Origin: Nitrosovibrio sp. Nv6
GTDB taxonomy: Bacteria > Pseudomonadota > Gammaproteobacteria > Burkholderiales > Nitrosomonadaceae
Length of the DNA: 64,000 nt
Assembly (NCBI RefSeq): GCF_900110495.1
Contig: NZ_FODX01000001.1
Location: 310,001 to 374,000, forward strand
Reading direction: 5' to 3'
Shown: in pieces, positions 19,347 through 28,241 of the stretch
Position numbering within the stretch: position 1 is the first letter of the stretch
Layout of the letters: each line of letters opens with the position of its first letter
Notes under the pieces: generated by a model
What the model was told of the DNA's origin: nothing
Seen by the model: the letters and a program-made list of their open reading frames with translations, nothing else
The model's database searches: none
Translations under genes and position numbers: made by a program

Positions 19347-20391
19347 CCAGATCCACTCCCATCCCCAGTAGTTTGATGCCGGCGGATTCCAGCCCTTCCG
19401 CAAGCGGCGCCGCACCAGCGCGCAGCATGAACGCCGTCACGGGTTCCGCTGCCGTTACCCGCACTTCGACACCGTGTGCGTCGAGCCGCAGGCTGGCCGA
19501 GATTTGACCCAGGTTTGGCAGAGTCAGATTCAAGCGGCTCTGCCAGGCGGCTGGAATTTGGTCGGGCTCATCGGTTGAATCCGGTTTTTCCTCTGCGACC
19601 TCCCATTCAATGGTTTGACCAGGCCAGGCGATACCCTGCCAACTGACCTGCCGCATCTCGAAAGCTTCGAGTTGCTGCCGCACCAGGGCCAGGGCATCGG
19701 GATGAACCGGAGCAGGCGCGTCGGCGGCGCTTTCGCTTGCCATGGCAGACATAGCCGGCATAGCGGTCATAGCGGATGCTCCCGCCCGGGTATTTGTACC
19801 AGGCATGGACGGGCGCAGCCCGGACAAAGGTGCTTGTGGCTCCAGCAGTAAATCTTCCAGTGGCCTGGCGCCCGCTATCCACTGCGCCTGATGAGATTCG
19901 TAAAACAGACCGCTTTGGCCCAGTGCGCCAGCCAGGCTCCGGGCCAGTAGAACACCGTCAGCAGGTGGTGCCGCAAGCAAGGGGGATCTGTTGGATAGTG
20001 CTGATGTGGTATCCGGAGACGCCGAGCGACCCAGCAGCCCGCTGATAAATCGTCCGGCCCTGCTCAGCGGTACGGAAATTGCGGTAGCGGGTGTATCTGT
20101 CATGAGCATGAATGCCGGCCGAGGATTCCGGGAAACGAAAATCAGGTTCAGCGCATCCCCTGGGCGCAAGCCGGCGGGCAGCTTCATATGCAATAGCTGC
20201 TTATCCACCGTATCCGGTGCCTCCATCATCACCGCAAACTCCCCATTCAAGAGAGCGGCGTGCACCGTTGCACGAAGATGCCGGCCCGGCTCCAGTCCCG
20301 CCAGGAAGGCGGCGTAGCTGGCTTGCCTGTGGGCTGACGAACCGCTCGGGCTGGTCGAAACTATTGCATTGAGCGCATTGAGTGCAAGCAT
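19333..20391 (-). CDS. FliK-like hook-length control protein, second copy
   Basis: 352 residues with a C-terminal domain like that of FliK (LNLTLPNLGQISASLRLDAHGVEVRVTAAE, here quoted in parts: LNLTLPNLG, ASLRLDAHG, VEVRVTAAE, about 285-320). The N-terminal region is rich in Leu, Ala and Pro rather than the Ser/Asp/Glu-rich text of the fliK at 11456-12880. It overlaps the orphan FlhB-C gene, a pairing seen in several flagellar loci. It probably acts at the export switch; whether it is secreted is unknown. Confidence 0.75.
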   Translation of the reverse strand: MLALNALNAIVSTSPSGSSAHRQASYAAFLAGLEPGRHLRATVHAALLNGEFAVMMEAPDTVDKQLLHMKLPAGLRPGDALNLIFVSRNPRPAFMLMTDTPATAISVPLSRAGRFISGLLGRSASPDTTSALSNRSPLLAAPPADGVLLARSLAGALGQSGLFYESHQAQWIAGARPLEDLLLEPQAPLSGLRPSMPGTNTRAGASAMTAMPAMSAMASESAADAPAPVHPDALALVRQQLEAFEMRQVSWQGIAWPGQTIEWEVAEEKPDSTDEPDQIPAAWQSRLNLTLPNLGQISASLRLDAHGVEVRVTAAEPVTAFMLRAGAAPLAEGLESAGIKLLGMGVDLDEAT

Positions 20392-20525
20392 TTCGAGTAT
20401 TTTTTTCTGAATTCAGCGGCTAATGCCGTTGGGCTATGGTTTGTACTGTCCTCTATGCAAGAAAGAAATGGAGCGATTAAGAGAACATGTTCAATCTCCG
20501 CCATTTTTCGCGTAACGCGGAATTG

Positions 20526-20867
20526 CTATCTGCAATCGTTCTTGTCATACGCCTGATGTACCCGCCGGGCCATCCCCGCGTTGCCAAGCAAAGTCTGCAC
20601 CTGTTTCATCCAGGGCTCGGCATATATGCGTATTTCCGAATCATCGGCCAGAATCTTGTGTATCAGTTCAATTTTCCGACGCTGCATGTCAGCCGTAAGC
20701 CGCACAGGTTGTGCCGCCTTGAGTTGCGCCACTACCCCGGCACAACAGCGTTCCAGTACTGTCAATCTGTCCCATTCGCCGATTCGGGCTGCTTCTTTCA
20801 TTTCGCCGGTAAAATTGGAAATAGCCTGAAATGCGGCGAGGATTTCCGTGTTGCTCATCGTATTCAT
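20526..20867 (-). CDS. fliT: Flagellar chaperone FliT
   Basis: Small helical chaperone for the cap protein FliD. The longer frame overlaps fliS; the proper start is ATG 20867, which overlaps the fliS stop as ATGA, giving 113 residues. Helical content with WDRLTVLERCCAGVVAQL and RRKIELIHKILADDSEIR fits FliT in size and place. Sequence alone is weakly diagnostic, and position after fliD-fliS carries much of the call. Confidence 0.8.
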   Translation of the reverse strand: MNTMSNTEILAAFQAISNFTGEMKEAARIGEWDRLTVLERCCAGVVAQLKAAQPVRLTADMQRRKIELIHKILADDSEIRIYAEPWMKQVQTLLGNAGMARRVHQAYDKNDCR

Positions 20868-21334
20868 GCCTTTCCCAAACCATTGACAGCGGCTTTGGAA
20901 GCCGGAGAGGCTGACGAGTCTGTACCCGCACTGCCTGGCGCAGTAGAGGCGCCAATTGCTTCCCATGCCTCACTCAACTCGCCAAGCAGCCGAACAACTT
21001 CCTCGATGTATTCAGGTTTATTATGCAAATTGGCAAACAACAGGCGGCGGCCCATGTAATCGTAGAGCGCACTCAACTGCTGCGCCAGTTCGCCCCCGGC
21101 CTCGATGTCCAGGCTGGCCTGAAGACCGGAATTGATAATTGTAATCGCCCTGGAAATGGCCTCTCCCTTGGCCTTGATCTCGCCGCTTCTCATATGAACA
21201 AGGGCGGAAGATAGTGCCACTTGTGCACCCTCGAACAGCATCAGGATGAGCTTGTGCGGGCTGGCCGCGATCACACCGGTCTCGAGACCAACGCGGGCAT
21301 AGGCGTTAACGCCGTTGCGGGATGCTGTATACAT
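20864..21334 (-). CDS. fliS: Flagellin chaperone FliS
   Basis: Four-helix chaperone that keeps flagellin monomeric before export. The 156 residues carry family motifs: YARVGLETGVIAASPHKLIL at the N-terminus, LMLFEGAQVALSSAL, and LSALYDYMGRRLLFANL near 85-102. The C-terminal 30 residues are an Ala/Ser-rich tail longer than in enterics. It is 32 bases downstream of fliD and overlaps fliT. Confidence 0.95.
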   Translation of the reverse strand: MYTASRNGVNAYARVGLETGVIAASPHKLILMLFEGAQVALSSALVHMRSGEIKAKGEAISRAITIINSGLQASLDIEAGGELAQQLSALYDYMGRRLLFANLHNKPEYIEEVVRLLGELSEAWEAIGASTAPGSAGTDSSASPASKAAVNGLGKA

Positions 21335-21366
21335 ATTGTGATACTCCTTCAGGGACTGTTCTTCGT

Positions 21367-23391
21367 TCAGGAATTGGAATTATTCTTCGGTAATGCCGCG
21401 AGTTGCTGCTGGAGAAACTGGCTGGTCTGATTCAAACTGCTAAGCATCACATCGAGCGCGGTGAACTGCGCCCGGTAACGAGCCTCGGTCATGTCCAGAC
21501 GCTTGATAAAATCTTCCTGACGGCGGTCTATATCCTTGATGCTGGCATTGATTCCATCGACGCGGGTGGCGATGATGCCATCGTCAGCCAGCAGATCTTC
21601 CGCCAGCTTGTTCAACCGATCGGCATAACCACGCGAGAAATTGACCGACCCTCGCGCGCCCAGCGGCCCACCGTTGATGACGAGGCGCAAGCCCTCCGTT
21701 GCGTCGCCTGCCGCAGCCGTAAGTATCTGGCCGGTTCCGGTGGCGGCCACGCCATTAATCGTACCTGCCGCATCCACTCCCACCGTTGCCGCAGGGCTTG
21801 CCCCAAGCAGATTATCGGCGCCATTGCCGCCGGATAATGCGATGCTTGAGCCGGAACCGTAGCGCGCCGACGCAAGGCCGAGTACGCCGACGGATTGGGA
21901 AACCACAATCGAACTGCCCGCCGCCACGAGAGCGTCAGCGCCATTCAACCTGCTTTGCACCTCGGCCGCGAGCGCATCTGCCGATCCATACGTCGCGGCA
22001 GCGAGCGTAATGCTGACCGTCACGCCATCGACGGTGAGAGTCAACTGATCGTTGACACCGGCGGTAATGGTCAGCCCCGCGGCCTGGCTTCCGGTAAGGC
22101 CACCCGTGGTAGCCAATTGCGTGACTGTGATCGCATAGTTTCCAGCGGCCGTCTTATCGGTCGCGCCGTCATAGGCGATCAGGCTATCGGTGGGCATGCC
22201 ACGCGCAGCGAAGAGACCGGCGATATGATCGAGGCCGGCATCGGTTGCGGTCTGCAGCTTGGTGGAATCCAGCGCCAGGCTGCCGTCTTTCTGAAAAGCG
22301 ACGCCAATCTGTGATAACGAGGTAAAGCTGCCTGATGTGCCGCCCATGCTTCCCACAGAGGCCGATACCGTGGCGCGAAGCCAGCGCTGAATTGATAAAG
22401 CCGCGGAATCTCCCTGCAGCACCCCGCCCCTGTCCGCCGCCGTGTTATATGTACTGAGATCCGCGAGTGTCTGATTAACCGAATTGAACGACTTGACGAA
22501 TGCTTCCACTGACGCCTTGATGCCATCGGTATCGCGCGCGACGTTAAGCGTGGTCGGGCTGCCCGCATTGCTCTTGAGCAGGTTGAGTGTCACACCCTCG
22601 ATCGCGTCGGTAATCGTGTTCGAGGTCTTGCTGATGGCGATCCCATCGATCAGGAGCTTGGCGTCCTGCGCCGCCTGAGCTTGCGTGAGATTCTTTCCGG
22701 CACTGACTGCAGCGGTTGGATCGAAAGCAAGCTGGGATAAACCGGCGGTGTCCAGGTTAGCGCCGTCGTCATCGCTCGCAGTGATCTTGACGCTGTTGGC
22801 AGCACCTCCGTCCTTCGAGGTTAATACCAGGCGGTTGCTGCTGCCGTCGTTGATAATTGTTGCGCTAATGCCGATATTGGCTGCATTGATCGCGTCGCGC
22901 ACCCCGGAAAGCGTATTATTGGAGGGATCGATCGTTACTGTTTGCGCCGATTTTGCGCTGTTCAGGGTAAAAGTGTTCGAGCCGCTGTCATAAGTACCGT
23001 ATTGAATGGTCAGGGTGCCGCTGCCCACCACGCTGGTAGTGCCGGCAAAACCCCCTGAGTGGACTTTTTGCTGTTGCGCCAATTGCTGCACTTCCACCGA
23101 GTAGCTGCCCGGCACCGCCTTGCCATCGGTATTGGCAGTGGCAGTCAATATGGAAGCGTCTCCTGCACTGGCCTTTACAGCCTGGAACTTGGCCGGGTCG
23201 GCGAGTCCTTGCATAGCAGTCTGAAATGCGGACAATGCGCCCTTCAGCGTCCCGTAGGCGGACAGCTTCGCCTTGTAATCCGATTCGCGCCGGTCCAGCA
23301 ACGCGAGCGGTTGCCGTTCGACCGCCATCAACTGACTGACGATGCCATTCACATCGAGATTCGAGCCCACACCTGGTGCTGTGATTCCCAT
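21367..23391 (-). CDS. fliD: Filament cap protein FliD
   Basis: Forms the cap at the filament tip and promotes flagellin polymerisation. The start is ATG 23391 with GGGAGA six bases upstream (the frame itself begins at 23445), giving 674 residues, long for FliD. The N-terminal signature GVGSNLDVNGIVSQLMAVE and the C-terminal coiled coil (LNQTSQFLQQQLAAL) are clear. The central variable domain is unusually large and Gly/Ala/Thr-rich, probably the exposed part. It follows flaG by 50 bases. Confidence 0.95.
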   Translation of the reverse strand: MGITAPGVGSNLDVNGIVSQLMAVERQPLALLDRRESDYKAKLSAYGTLKGALSAFQTAMQGLADPAKFQAVKASAGDASILTATANTDGKAVPGSYSVEVQQLAQQQKVHSGGFAGTTSVVGSGTLTIQYGTYDSGSNTFTLNSAKSAQTVTIDPSNNTLSGVRDAINAANIGISATIINDGSSNRLVLTSKDGGAANSVKITASDDDGANLDTAGLSQLAFDPTAAVSAGKNLTQAQAAQDAKLLIDGIAISKTSNTITDAIEGVTLNLLKSNAGSPTTLNVARDTDGIKASVEAFVKSFNSVNQTLADLSTYNTAADRGGVLQGDSAALSIQRWLRATVSASVGSMGGTSGSFTSLSQIGVAFQKDGSLALDSTKLQTATDAGLDHIAGLFAARGMPTDSLIAYDGATDKTAAGNYAITVTQLATTGGLTGSQAAGLTITAGVNDQLTLTVDGVTVSITLAAATYGSADALAAEVQSRLNGADALVAAGSSIVVSQSVGVLGLASARYGSGSSIALSGGNGADNLLGASPAATVGVDAAGTINGVAATGTGQILTAAAGDATEGLRLVINGGPLGARGSVNFSRGYADRLNKLAEDLLADDGIIATRVDGINASIKDIDRRQEDFIKRLDMTEARYRAQFTALDVMLSSLNQTSQFLQQQLAALPKNNSNS

Positions 23392-23441
23392 GTTTGTCTC
23401 CCGTTTTGTGCTGTTCGTTAAATTCCGCCCCATGGGCCTGG

Positions 23442-23756
23442 TCAAGCTTTCGTGTGCAAAAGCAGACCCTTCAACCGGCCAAGCGCTTTGGCCAGAGCCA
23501 GCATTTCCTCCATTGGGATCTGCCTCACTAACTCGCCGGTTGCGCTGTCGATGATTTTAACCACTAGCCTGTCGCTCTCGGCGTCAATACTAAACTCCAG
23601 CGTAGACGTGTCCGCCCGGGTGATTTCCTGCGCTATCTGCGCACGCGCCGACGGCGATGACATCCTGCCTGAGCGGTTTTGCGTGTCCCCAGCCGGCCGT
23701 ATTAAACCGGGTTCGGGGCGGATTACGGCGCCGGCTCCAACTTGTTTGATATCCAT
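23442..23756 (-). CDS. flaG: FlaG family protein
   Basis: Small protein found between flagellin and fliD in many polar or lateral systems, where it affects filament length. The start at ATG 23756 has GGAG six bases upstream, giving 104 residues. The C-terminal half has the family pattern: LEFSIDAESDRLVVKIID then TGELVRQIPMEEMLALA. The N-terminal half looks disordered. Confidence 0.9.
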   Translation of the reverse strand: MDIKQVGAGAVIRPEPGLIRPAGDTQNRSGRMSSPSARAQIAQEITRADTSTLEFSIDAESDRLVVKIIDSATGELVRQIPMEEMLALAKALGRLKGLLLHTKA

Positions 23757-23823
23757 CGCAGACTCCGAAGCAATTGAAAAGGGAACCCGGGGCATCCCCC
23801 GGATTCCTCATTACAACAACCTT

Positions 23824-23842
23824 CCAGCCCGATTCCGGCTGG
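23824..23842 (-). terminator. Hairpin after fliC
   Basis: CCAGCC and GGCTGG pair across a seven-base loop just past the fliC stop. The following bases on the minus strand (AAGGTTGTTG) are only mildly U-rich, so it may attenuate rather than end transcription before flaG. A second GC-rich pairing (CCGGGG with CCCCGG, near 23788-23803) lies just downstream. Confidence 0.35.
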
Positions 23843-23861
23843 TTAAGCCGATCAGCCCCGG

Positions 23862-25034
23862 CTAGCCTCTTAGCAACGCCAGCACGGACTGCGGAAGCGC
23901 ATTGGCCTGGGCCAGCATTGCCGTTCCAGCTTGCTGCAGCACCTGGTTCCTGGAAAGAATGGCCGTTTCGGCAGCGAAATCCGTGTCCACGATACGGCTG
24001 CGGGACGCAGACAGATTCTCCGCGGTGGTTTGCAGGTTTGAGACAGCCGACGAGAAACGGTTCTGATAGGCGCCAAGGTCGGCGCGTGCCGCATTGAGCG
24101 CGCTCAGCGCCGAGTCCATCGAGGCAATGGCGGTATCGGCATTCGCGGTAGTGTCTATAGCCAACGAGGCGAAGCCGGCGGTAACGGTGGCTACTGCCGT
24201 GGTCGTGCCGGCTGTCAGACTGGTTCGTGCAGTGGTAGCTGTGTTGGCCATCGTCACGACCGTATCGCTACCCGAAGTGTTGGTCAGCGTCACGATGCCG
24301 GCGCCATCGGCCGCAGCAGTAACGTTGGTGCTGCCCGATATCGCGTTGATAGCTGCTGCGACGGCTGCGCCCTGAAGGGGAGCAGTACCAGCGGCAGTAA
24401 TGGCACCCACGTCAATACCATTGATTTTCAGATCACCCGCGGCAATATCGTCCGTTGTCGCCGTGAATGCCGTAGGAGGAGCCGTACCAGCGGCTGGGCT
24501 GGCTGCGTAGGTGGTGGTGGTGCCCAGGGATGCGGTCTGTGCATTAACCAGGCTGCTGATGTTGATGGTTTCGCCGACGTTGGCGCCGACCTGGAATGCC
24601 TGATTGGTAAAGGTGCCGTCGAGCAGCTTGATGCCATTGAACGCCGTCGTCGAAGCGACCCGGTCGATTTCAGCCTTGATCTGCTGTACTTCATTGTTGA
24701 GCGCGGTACGGTCGCTTACGCTGTTGCTCGCGTTGCGCGATTGCACGGCCAGTTCACGGATACGTTGCAGGTTATTGCCAATTTCGCCCAACGCGCCTTC
24801 GGCAGTTTGCGACATCGAGATGCCGTCATTGGCGTTGCGAACAGCCTGGTTCAGGCCGCGAATCTGCGAAGTCATGCGCTCGGAAATCGCCAGTCCTGCG
24901 GCGTCGTCCTTGGCGCTGTTGATGCGCAGGCCCGAGGACAGACGTTGCAATGTGGTAGCAAGCGCATTCTGCGAATTGTTAAGGTTGCGTTGCGCATTCA
25001 ACGCAATCACGTTGGTGTTGATAATTGCAGCCAT
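23862..25034 (-). CDS. fliC: Flagellin
   Basis: Major filament subunit, 390 residues. The N-terminal D0/D1 region (AAIINTNVIALNAQRNL, SSGLRINSAKDDAAGLAI, about 2-55) and C-terminal D1/D0 region (LGAYQNRFSSAVSNL, LPQSVLALLRG) are conserved. The centre is a short Ala/Thr-rich variable domain. An AGGAGA ribosome-binding site precedes the ATG. A sigma-28 promoter lies at 25133-25159, about 100 bases upstream. Only one flagellin gene is in the window. Confidence 0.97.
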   Translation of the reverse strand: MAAIINTNVIALNAQRNLNNSQNALATTLQRLSSGLRINSAKDDAAGLAISERMTSQIRGLNQAVRNANDGISMSQTAEGALGEIGNNLQRIRELAVQSRNASNSVSDRTALNNEVQQIKAEIDRVASTTAFNGIKLLDGTFTNQAFQVGANVGETINISSLVNAQTASLGTTTTYAASPAAGTAPPTAFTATTDDIAAGDLKINGIDVGAITAAGTAPLQGAAVAAAINAISGSTNVTAAADGAGIVTLTNTSGSDTVVTMANTATTARTSLTAGTTTAVATVTAGFASLAIDTTANADTAIASMDSALSALNAARADLGAYQNRFSSAVSNLQTTAENLSASRSRIVDTDFAAETAILSRNQVLQQAGTAMLAQANALPQSVLALLRG

Positions 25035-25091
25035 GTAAATCTCCTTGACTAAGTTTTATGGGATACGCCTCACAGCGTTAACTTTGGCTCA

Positions 25092-25109
25092 CCTCGGGTT
25101 TTTTCGAGG
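25092..25109 (-). other. Hairpin in fliC leader
   Basis: CCTCG and CGAGG pair across an eight-base loop of mostly A in the fliC mRNA, between the predicted start of transcription and the ribosome-binding site. It may stabilise the flagellin message. It is a five-pair stem, so support is modest. Confidence 0.3.
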
Positions 25110-25132
25110 CTGTTCAACCGCTGTTATGCTTA

Positions 25133-25159
25133 TTAACGGCGGCTCAGGAGATAAATTTA
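25133..25159 (-). promoter_or_regulatory. Sigma-28 (FliA) promoter of fliC
   Basis: Read on the minus strand, TAAATTTA, then 11 bases, then GCCGTTAA. This is the 8-N11-8 layout of sigma-28 promoters (canonical TAAAGTTT and GCCGATAA). The -10 is about 100 bases upstream of the flagellin ATG. FliA is encoded at 55081-55830. Confidence 0.8.
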
Positions 25160-25332
25160 ATTGGTTCATCGGGATTTTTTGCGCAATCAGGCTGACGTCG
25201 TTTCCATCTACTGCCACCTTCCGCAGGGTCCAACCAAATGTCATGATAAGCGGACGGCAAAGCGCGCAATCCGCCGATTAACGGGGAATCCACATGGTAT
25301 ATCCGGGCTTAGATTGCTGATAAGGGGCACTG

Positions 25333-25551
25333 GATGAGCTGCTTGCCCTAGCAGATATTTTCCGCAACCATTAATTTATCGGCGGCAACAAACGCCGGCT
25401 TTGTTGCCGGCATCCTGTTTCTTGAAGTAAACGGCTACCGCTTTAACGCCAGCGAAGAGGAAGCGGCGCAAGCTGTTTTGAAGCTGGCAGGCGATACACT
25501 TGGCGAAACGGCTATGCAGCCTTTCTGCGCGCCAATATAAAAACGAAATAA
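25333..25551 (+). pseudogene. Decayed Doc (death-on-curing) toxin remnant
   Basis: Reading through two frame changes and one stop recovers the C-terminal half of a Doc/Fic-fold toxin. First comes DELLALADIFRNH, then a stop, then FIGGNKR, which is the Fic motif HxFxDGNKR with its variable residue turned into a stop and Asp to Gly. After a frame change comes FVAGILFLEVNGYRFNASEE with AAQAVLKLAG. After another comes GYAAFLRANIKTK. The N-terminus and any antitoxin gene are not recognisable. It lies in the fliC-cheB gap, opposite to both genes. Confidence 0.75.
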
Positions 25552-25587
25552 TCCCTTATTCGCTGCGCTACCAGGCAAGGGCCGGGT

Positions 25588-26715
25588 TTACGAAACCTCG
25601 TTAGCGCGCCGGGGCGACGCGCCCATACTTAGCAACGTGAGCACGCGGGCACCAATGGCGCCTAAAGGCAACTCCTCGTGAACGCCACCAGCCGCAATTG
25701 CCTCCTTGGGCATGCCGAATACCACACACGTCGCCTCGTCCTGTGCAATGTTCCATGCCCCCGCGTGTTTCATGTCAAGCATTGCCGCCGCACCGTCCTT
25801 ACCCATGCCGGTCAGCATGATACCGATTGCGTTGACGCCCGCATGTTGCGCAGCCGAGCGAAACAGCACCTCGACCGAAGGGCGGTGATGGTGCACCGGC
25901 GGCTCGTCAGAGAGCGTGACAACATAATTCGCGCCGCTCTTGCGCACCGAAAGGTGCCGTCCGCCGGGCGCAATATAGGCATGCCCTGGAATTGCCCGCT
26001 CGCCATGCTCGGCCTCTTTAACGTGGATGCGGCACAAGCTGTCGAGCCGCGCCGCAAATAATTTGGTGAATGCCGGCGGCATGTGCTGAGTGATCAGAAT
26101 CGCCGGACAGTCGGATGGCATACGCATCAGCACATCCTTGATCGCTTCGGTACCGCCGGTCGAGGCGCCAATGACGATCAGCTTCTCCGTCAACGGCACG
26201 CAGCTGGCCAACTTCGGTAGCAGCGCTTTGGTTTTTTGCTTCGGCCCGATCGTTGCTGTCCGGGGCTTCTGGATACGGGCGGCCGATGCGGCGCGGATTT
26301 TGCCGGTGATTTCAAGCGCGTAATCCTGTAGCCCGGAGACAATGTCGAGCTGGGGCTTGGAGATGAAATCGACCGCGCCGAGCTCGAGCGCGCGCAATGC
26401 CACTTCGGAGCCTTGTTGGGTCAAAGTTGATATCATGATGACCGGTATTGGCCGCAGCCGCATCAGCCGCTCCAGAAAATCAAGCCCATCCATTTTTGGC
26501 ATCTCAACATCGAGTGTCAGGACATCCGGTCCGAGCTTGCGGATCATCTCGCGCGCGGCAAGGGGGTCGCCGGCAGTTCCCACTACCCGCATATCCGATT
26601 GACCGCCGATAATCCTGGTCAATATTTTCCGGATCAGCGCGGAATCATCTATGATCAAAACCTTGATTGGATTCATGGGATTGGTGCCGCTCATTCGGGA
26701 TTGGGGATTGGGCAT
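25588..26715 (-). CDS. cheB: Chemotaxis protein-glutamate methylesterase CheB
   Basis: Removes methyl groups (and deamidates Gln) from chemoreceptors to reset sensitivity. It has an N-terminal receiver domain with phospho-acceptor D69 in [12 protein letters not shown]. The C-terminal methylesterase triad is intact: S185 in GASTGG, H211 in TQHMPP and D307 in GMGKDG. Length is 375 residues from 26715. Internal Mets at 26694 and 26676 (MNPIKV) are equally possible starts because none has a clear Shine-Dalgarno. It is last in the che operon, 15 bases after cheD. Confidence 0.96.
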   Translation of the reverse strand: MPNPQSRMSGTNPMNPIKVLIIDDSALIRKILTRIIGGQSDMRVVGTAGDPLAAREMIRKLGPDVLTLDVEMPKMDGLDFLERLMRLRPIPVIMISTLTQQGSEVALRALELGAVDFISKPQLDIVSGLQDYALEITGKIRAASAARIQKPRTATIGPKQKTKALLPKLASCVPLTEKLIVIGASTGGTEAIKDVLMRMPSDCPAILITQHMPPAFTKLFAARLDSLCRIHVKEAEHGERAIPGHAYIAPGGRHLSVRKSGANYVVTLSDEPPVHHHRPSVEVLFRSAAQHAGVNAIGIMLTGMGKDGAAAMLDMKHAGAWNIAQDEATCVVFGMPKEAIAAGGVHEELPLGAIGARVLTLLSMGASPRRANEVS

Positions 26716-26730
26716 TGACTTGCCGGCGGA

Positions 26731-27342
26731 TTAGCTGAACAGCTCGATAGCCCCGCCGATGCCGGCTTTGGACAGGTGCGAGCTAAAGTCTTTTTCACGC
26801 TCGACGATCGCGCTGTCAGGAAGATCGCGTAGTTTTTTTACCAGCGCCTTGCCGGTGCTGGGAAAGTAATAAACCTTGCGCGGATAGATATCCACCAGAT
26901 CGTGGGCAACGACGGGAATGCTTTCCGTTTCCAAAAAACTTAGTACGAACTCGGCGTTGCGTTCGCCGACGTTCGCTTCGGCTAATCCTGGCAGCACGTT
27001 GCCCCCACCGAAGACTTTGGCCTCGAGATTGGCGCGACGCGCACCTTTCTTGATGATCTGATTGATCAATATTTCCATCGCATAGGTTCCATAGCGCGCC
27101 GACGCGCTTGACGGATCGTTTTCGTCCATGCAGTCGCCGGGCAGCATAAAGTGGTTCATGCCCCCGATACCGTTTTGCCTGTCACGTATGCAGGCGGTCA
27201 CGCACGAACCAAGCACCGTTGCCAGCAGCATGTCCTGGCTCGTCGCGTAGTATTCACCGGGCAACACCCTGACCGCTTCCGTTTTGTATTTGCGGTCGAA
27301 ATACAGATGGGTGGCCAGCGGCCCGTCGCCGCCTTTAGCCAT
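26731..27342 (-). CDS. cheD: Chemoreceptor glutamine deamidase CheD
   Basis: Deamidates receptor glutamines and can be bound by CheC-family phosphatases. The proper start, ATG 27342, overlaps the end of cheR by eight bases, giving 203 residues. The catalytic Cys is in LGSCVTACIRD and the His in GMNHFMLP, with the SARYGTYAMEILI region following. It sits between cheR and cheB, as in other proteobacteria. Confidence 0.95.
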   Translation of the reverse strand: MAKGGDGPLATHLYFDRKYKTEAVRVLPGEYYATSQDMLLATVLGSCVTACIRDRQNGIGGMNHFMLPGDCMDENDPSSASARYGTYAMEILINQIIKKGARRANLEAKVFGGGNVLPGLAEANVGERNAEFVLSFLETESIPVVAHDLVDIYPRKVYYFPSTGKALVKKLRDLPDSAIVEREKDFSSHLSKAGIGGAIELFS

Positions 27343-28207
27343 GCCGCGCCTGCGCCATTGCCGCCAGCCCGTATACCGTCTTACCGCGCAGCTTGAACAG
27401 GTCGGCGTTCTGAAGGAAACTTTCCGAGTGTCCGGCAAACAGGAGGCCATCACTCCTCAATAGCGGCACGAATTTCTCGAGTATCCGGCGCTGCGTGTCC
27501 TTGTCAAAGTAGATCATGACGTTACGGCACATGATGACATCGAACGGGCCCCGCACCGGCCATTGCGCATCAAGCAGATTCAAGTGCCGGAACGTGATCA
27601 GCTTGCGCAGCTCGGGACGCACCTTGACGCTGCCGGCGTGACTGCCATCGCCGCGCAGAAAAAAGCGCCGTACGCGTTCCGGCGTCAGCGACTCGATCCG
27701 TTCGATGTCGTAGATGCCGGCATCCGCCTTGGCCAGCACGTTGGTATCCACGTCAGTGGCGAGGATACGCACCGGCGGCGCGCTGTCGTTCAATGCCTCG
27801 ATGGCGGCCATCGCGATGGTGTAGGGTTCTTCACCAGTTGATGCGGCACAGCACCAGACCGTCATCGACCCACCGCCCGCGCGTCGTCGACGAACAAGAT
27901 GCTCGGCAAGTATGGGGAAATGATGCGCTTCGCGGTAGAAGGATGTAAGGTTGGTGGTCAGCGCATTGGTGAATGCCTGCCACTCGTGCGTGTCGCCCGC
28001 TTCCAGGTACCGCAGGTAATCGGCAAACGTCGTCAGGCCCTTTTCACGCAGGCGCCGGGCGAGCCGGCTATAAACCATGTCCTGCTTGCTGGCGGATAGC
28101 GAGATGCCCGCATGCTCGTAGATCAGTTTTCTAACACGCTCGAAATCGCCGTCGGTAAAGTCATATTCGCGTGCCCTGCGTTCCACAGCACCTGTCAAAT
28201 TGTCCAT
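27335..28207 (-). CDS. cheR: Chemotaxis protein methyltransferase CheR
   Basis: S-adenosylmethionine-dependent methylation of chemoreceptor glutamates. The 290 residues hold the helical N-terminal domain and the methyltransferase fold with CAASTGEEPYTIAM (AdoMet loop, about 115-128), RILATDVD, and DVIMCRNVMIYFD. The upstream receptor ends in a CheR/CheB docking pentapeptide, which fits. Confidence 0.97.
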   Translation of the reverse strand: MDNLTGAVERRAREYDFTDGDFERVRKLIYEHAGISLSASKQDMVYSRLARRLREKGLTTFADYLRYLEAGDTHEWQAFTNALTTNLTSFYREAHHFPILAEHLVRRRRAGGGSMTVWCCAASTGEEPYTIAMAAIEALNDSAPPVRILATDVDTNVLAKADAGIYDIERIESLTPERVRRFFLRGDGSHAGSVKVRPELRKLITFRHLNLLDAQWPVRGPFDVIMCRNVMIYFDKDTQRRILEKFVPLLRSDGLLFAGHSESFLQNADLFKLRGKTVYGLAAMAQARHG

Positions 28208-28241
28208 ATTCCAGCCGCATGCCCCGCTGCGTCAAAGCGCA

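Noticed and set aside
25376..25383. TTATCGGC, a perfect canonical sigma-28 -10 on the minus strand upstream of fliC
   Set aside because: No proper -35 at the right distance, it is about 340 bases from fliC, and it falls inside the Doc-toxin relic. The site at 25133-25159 fits better.
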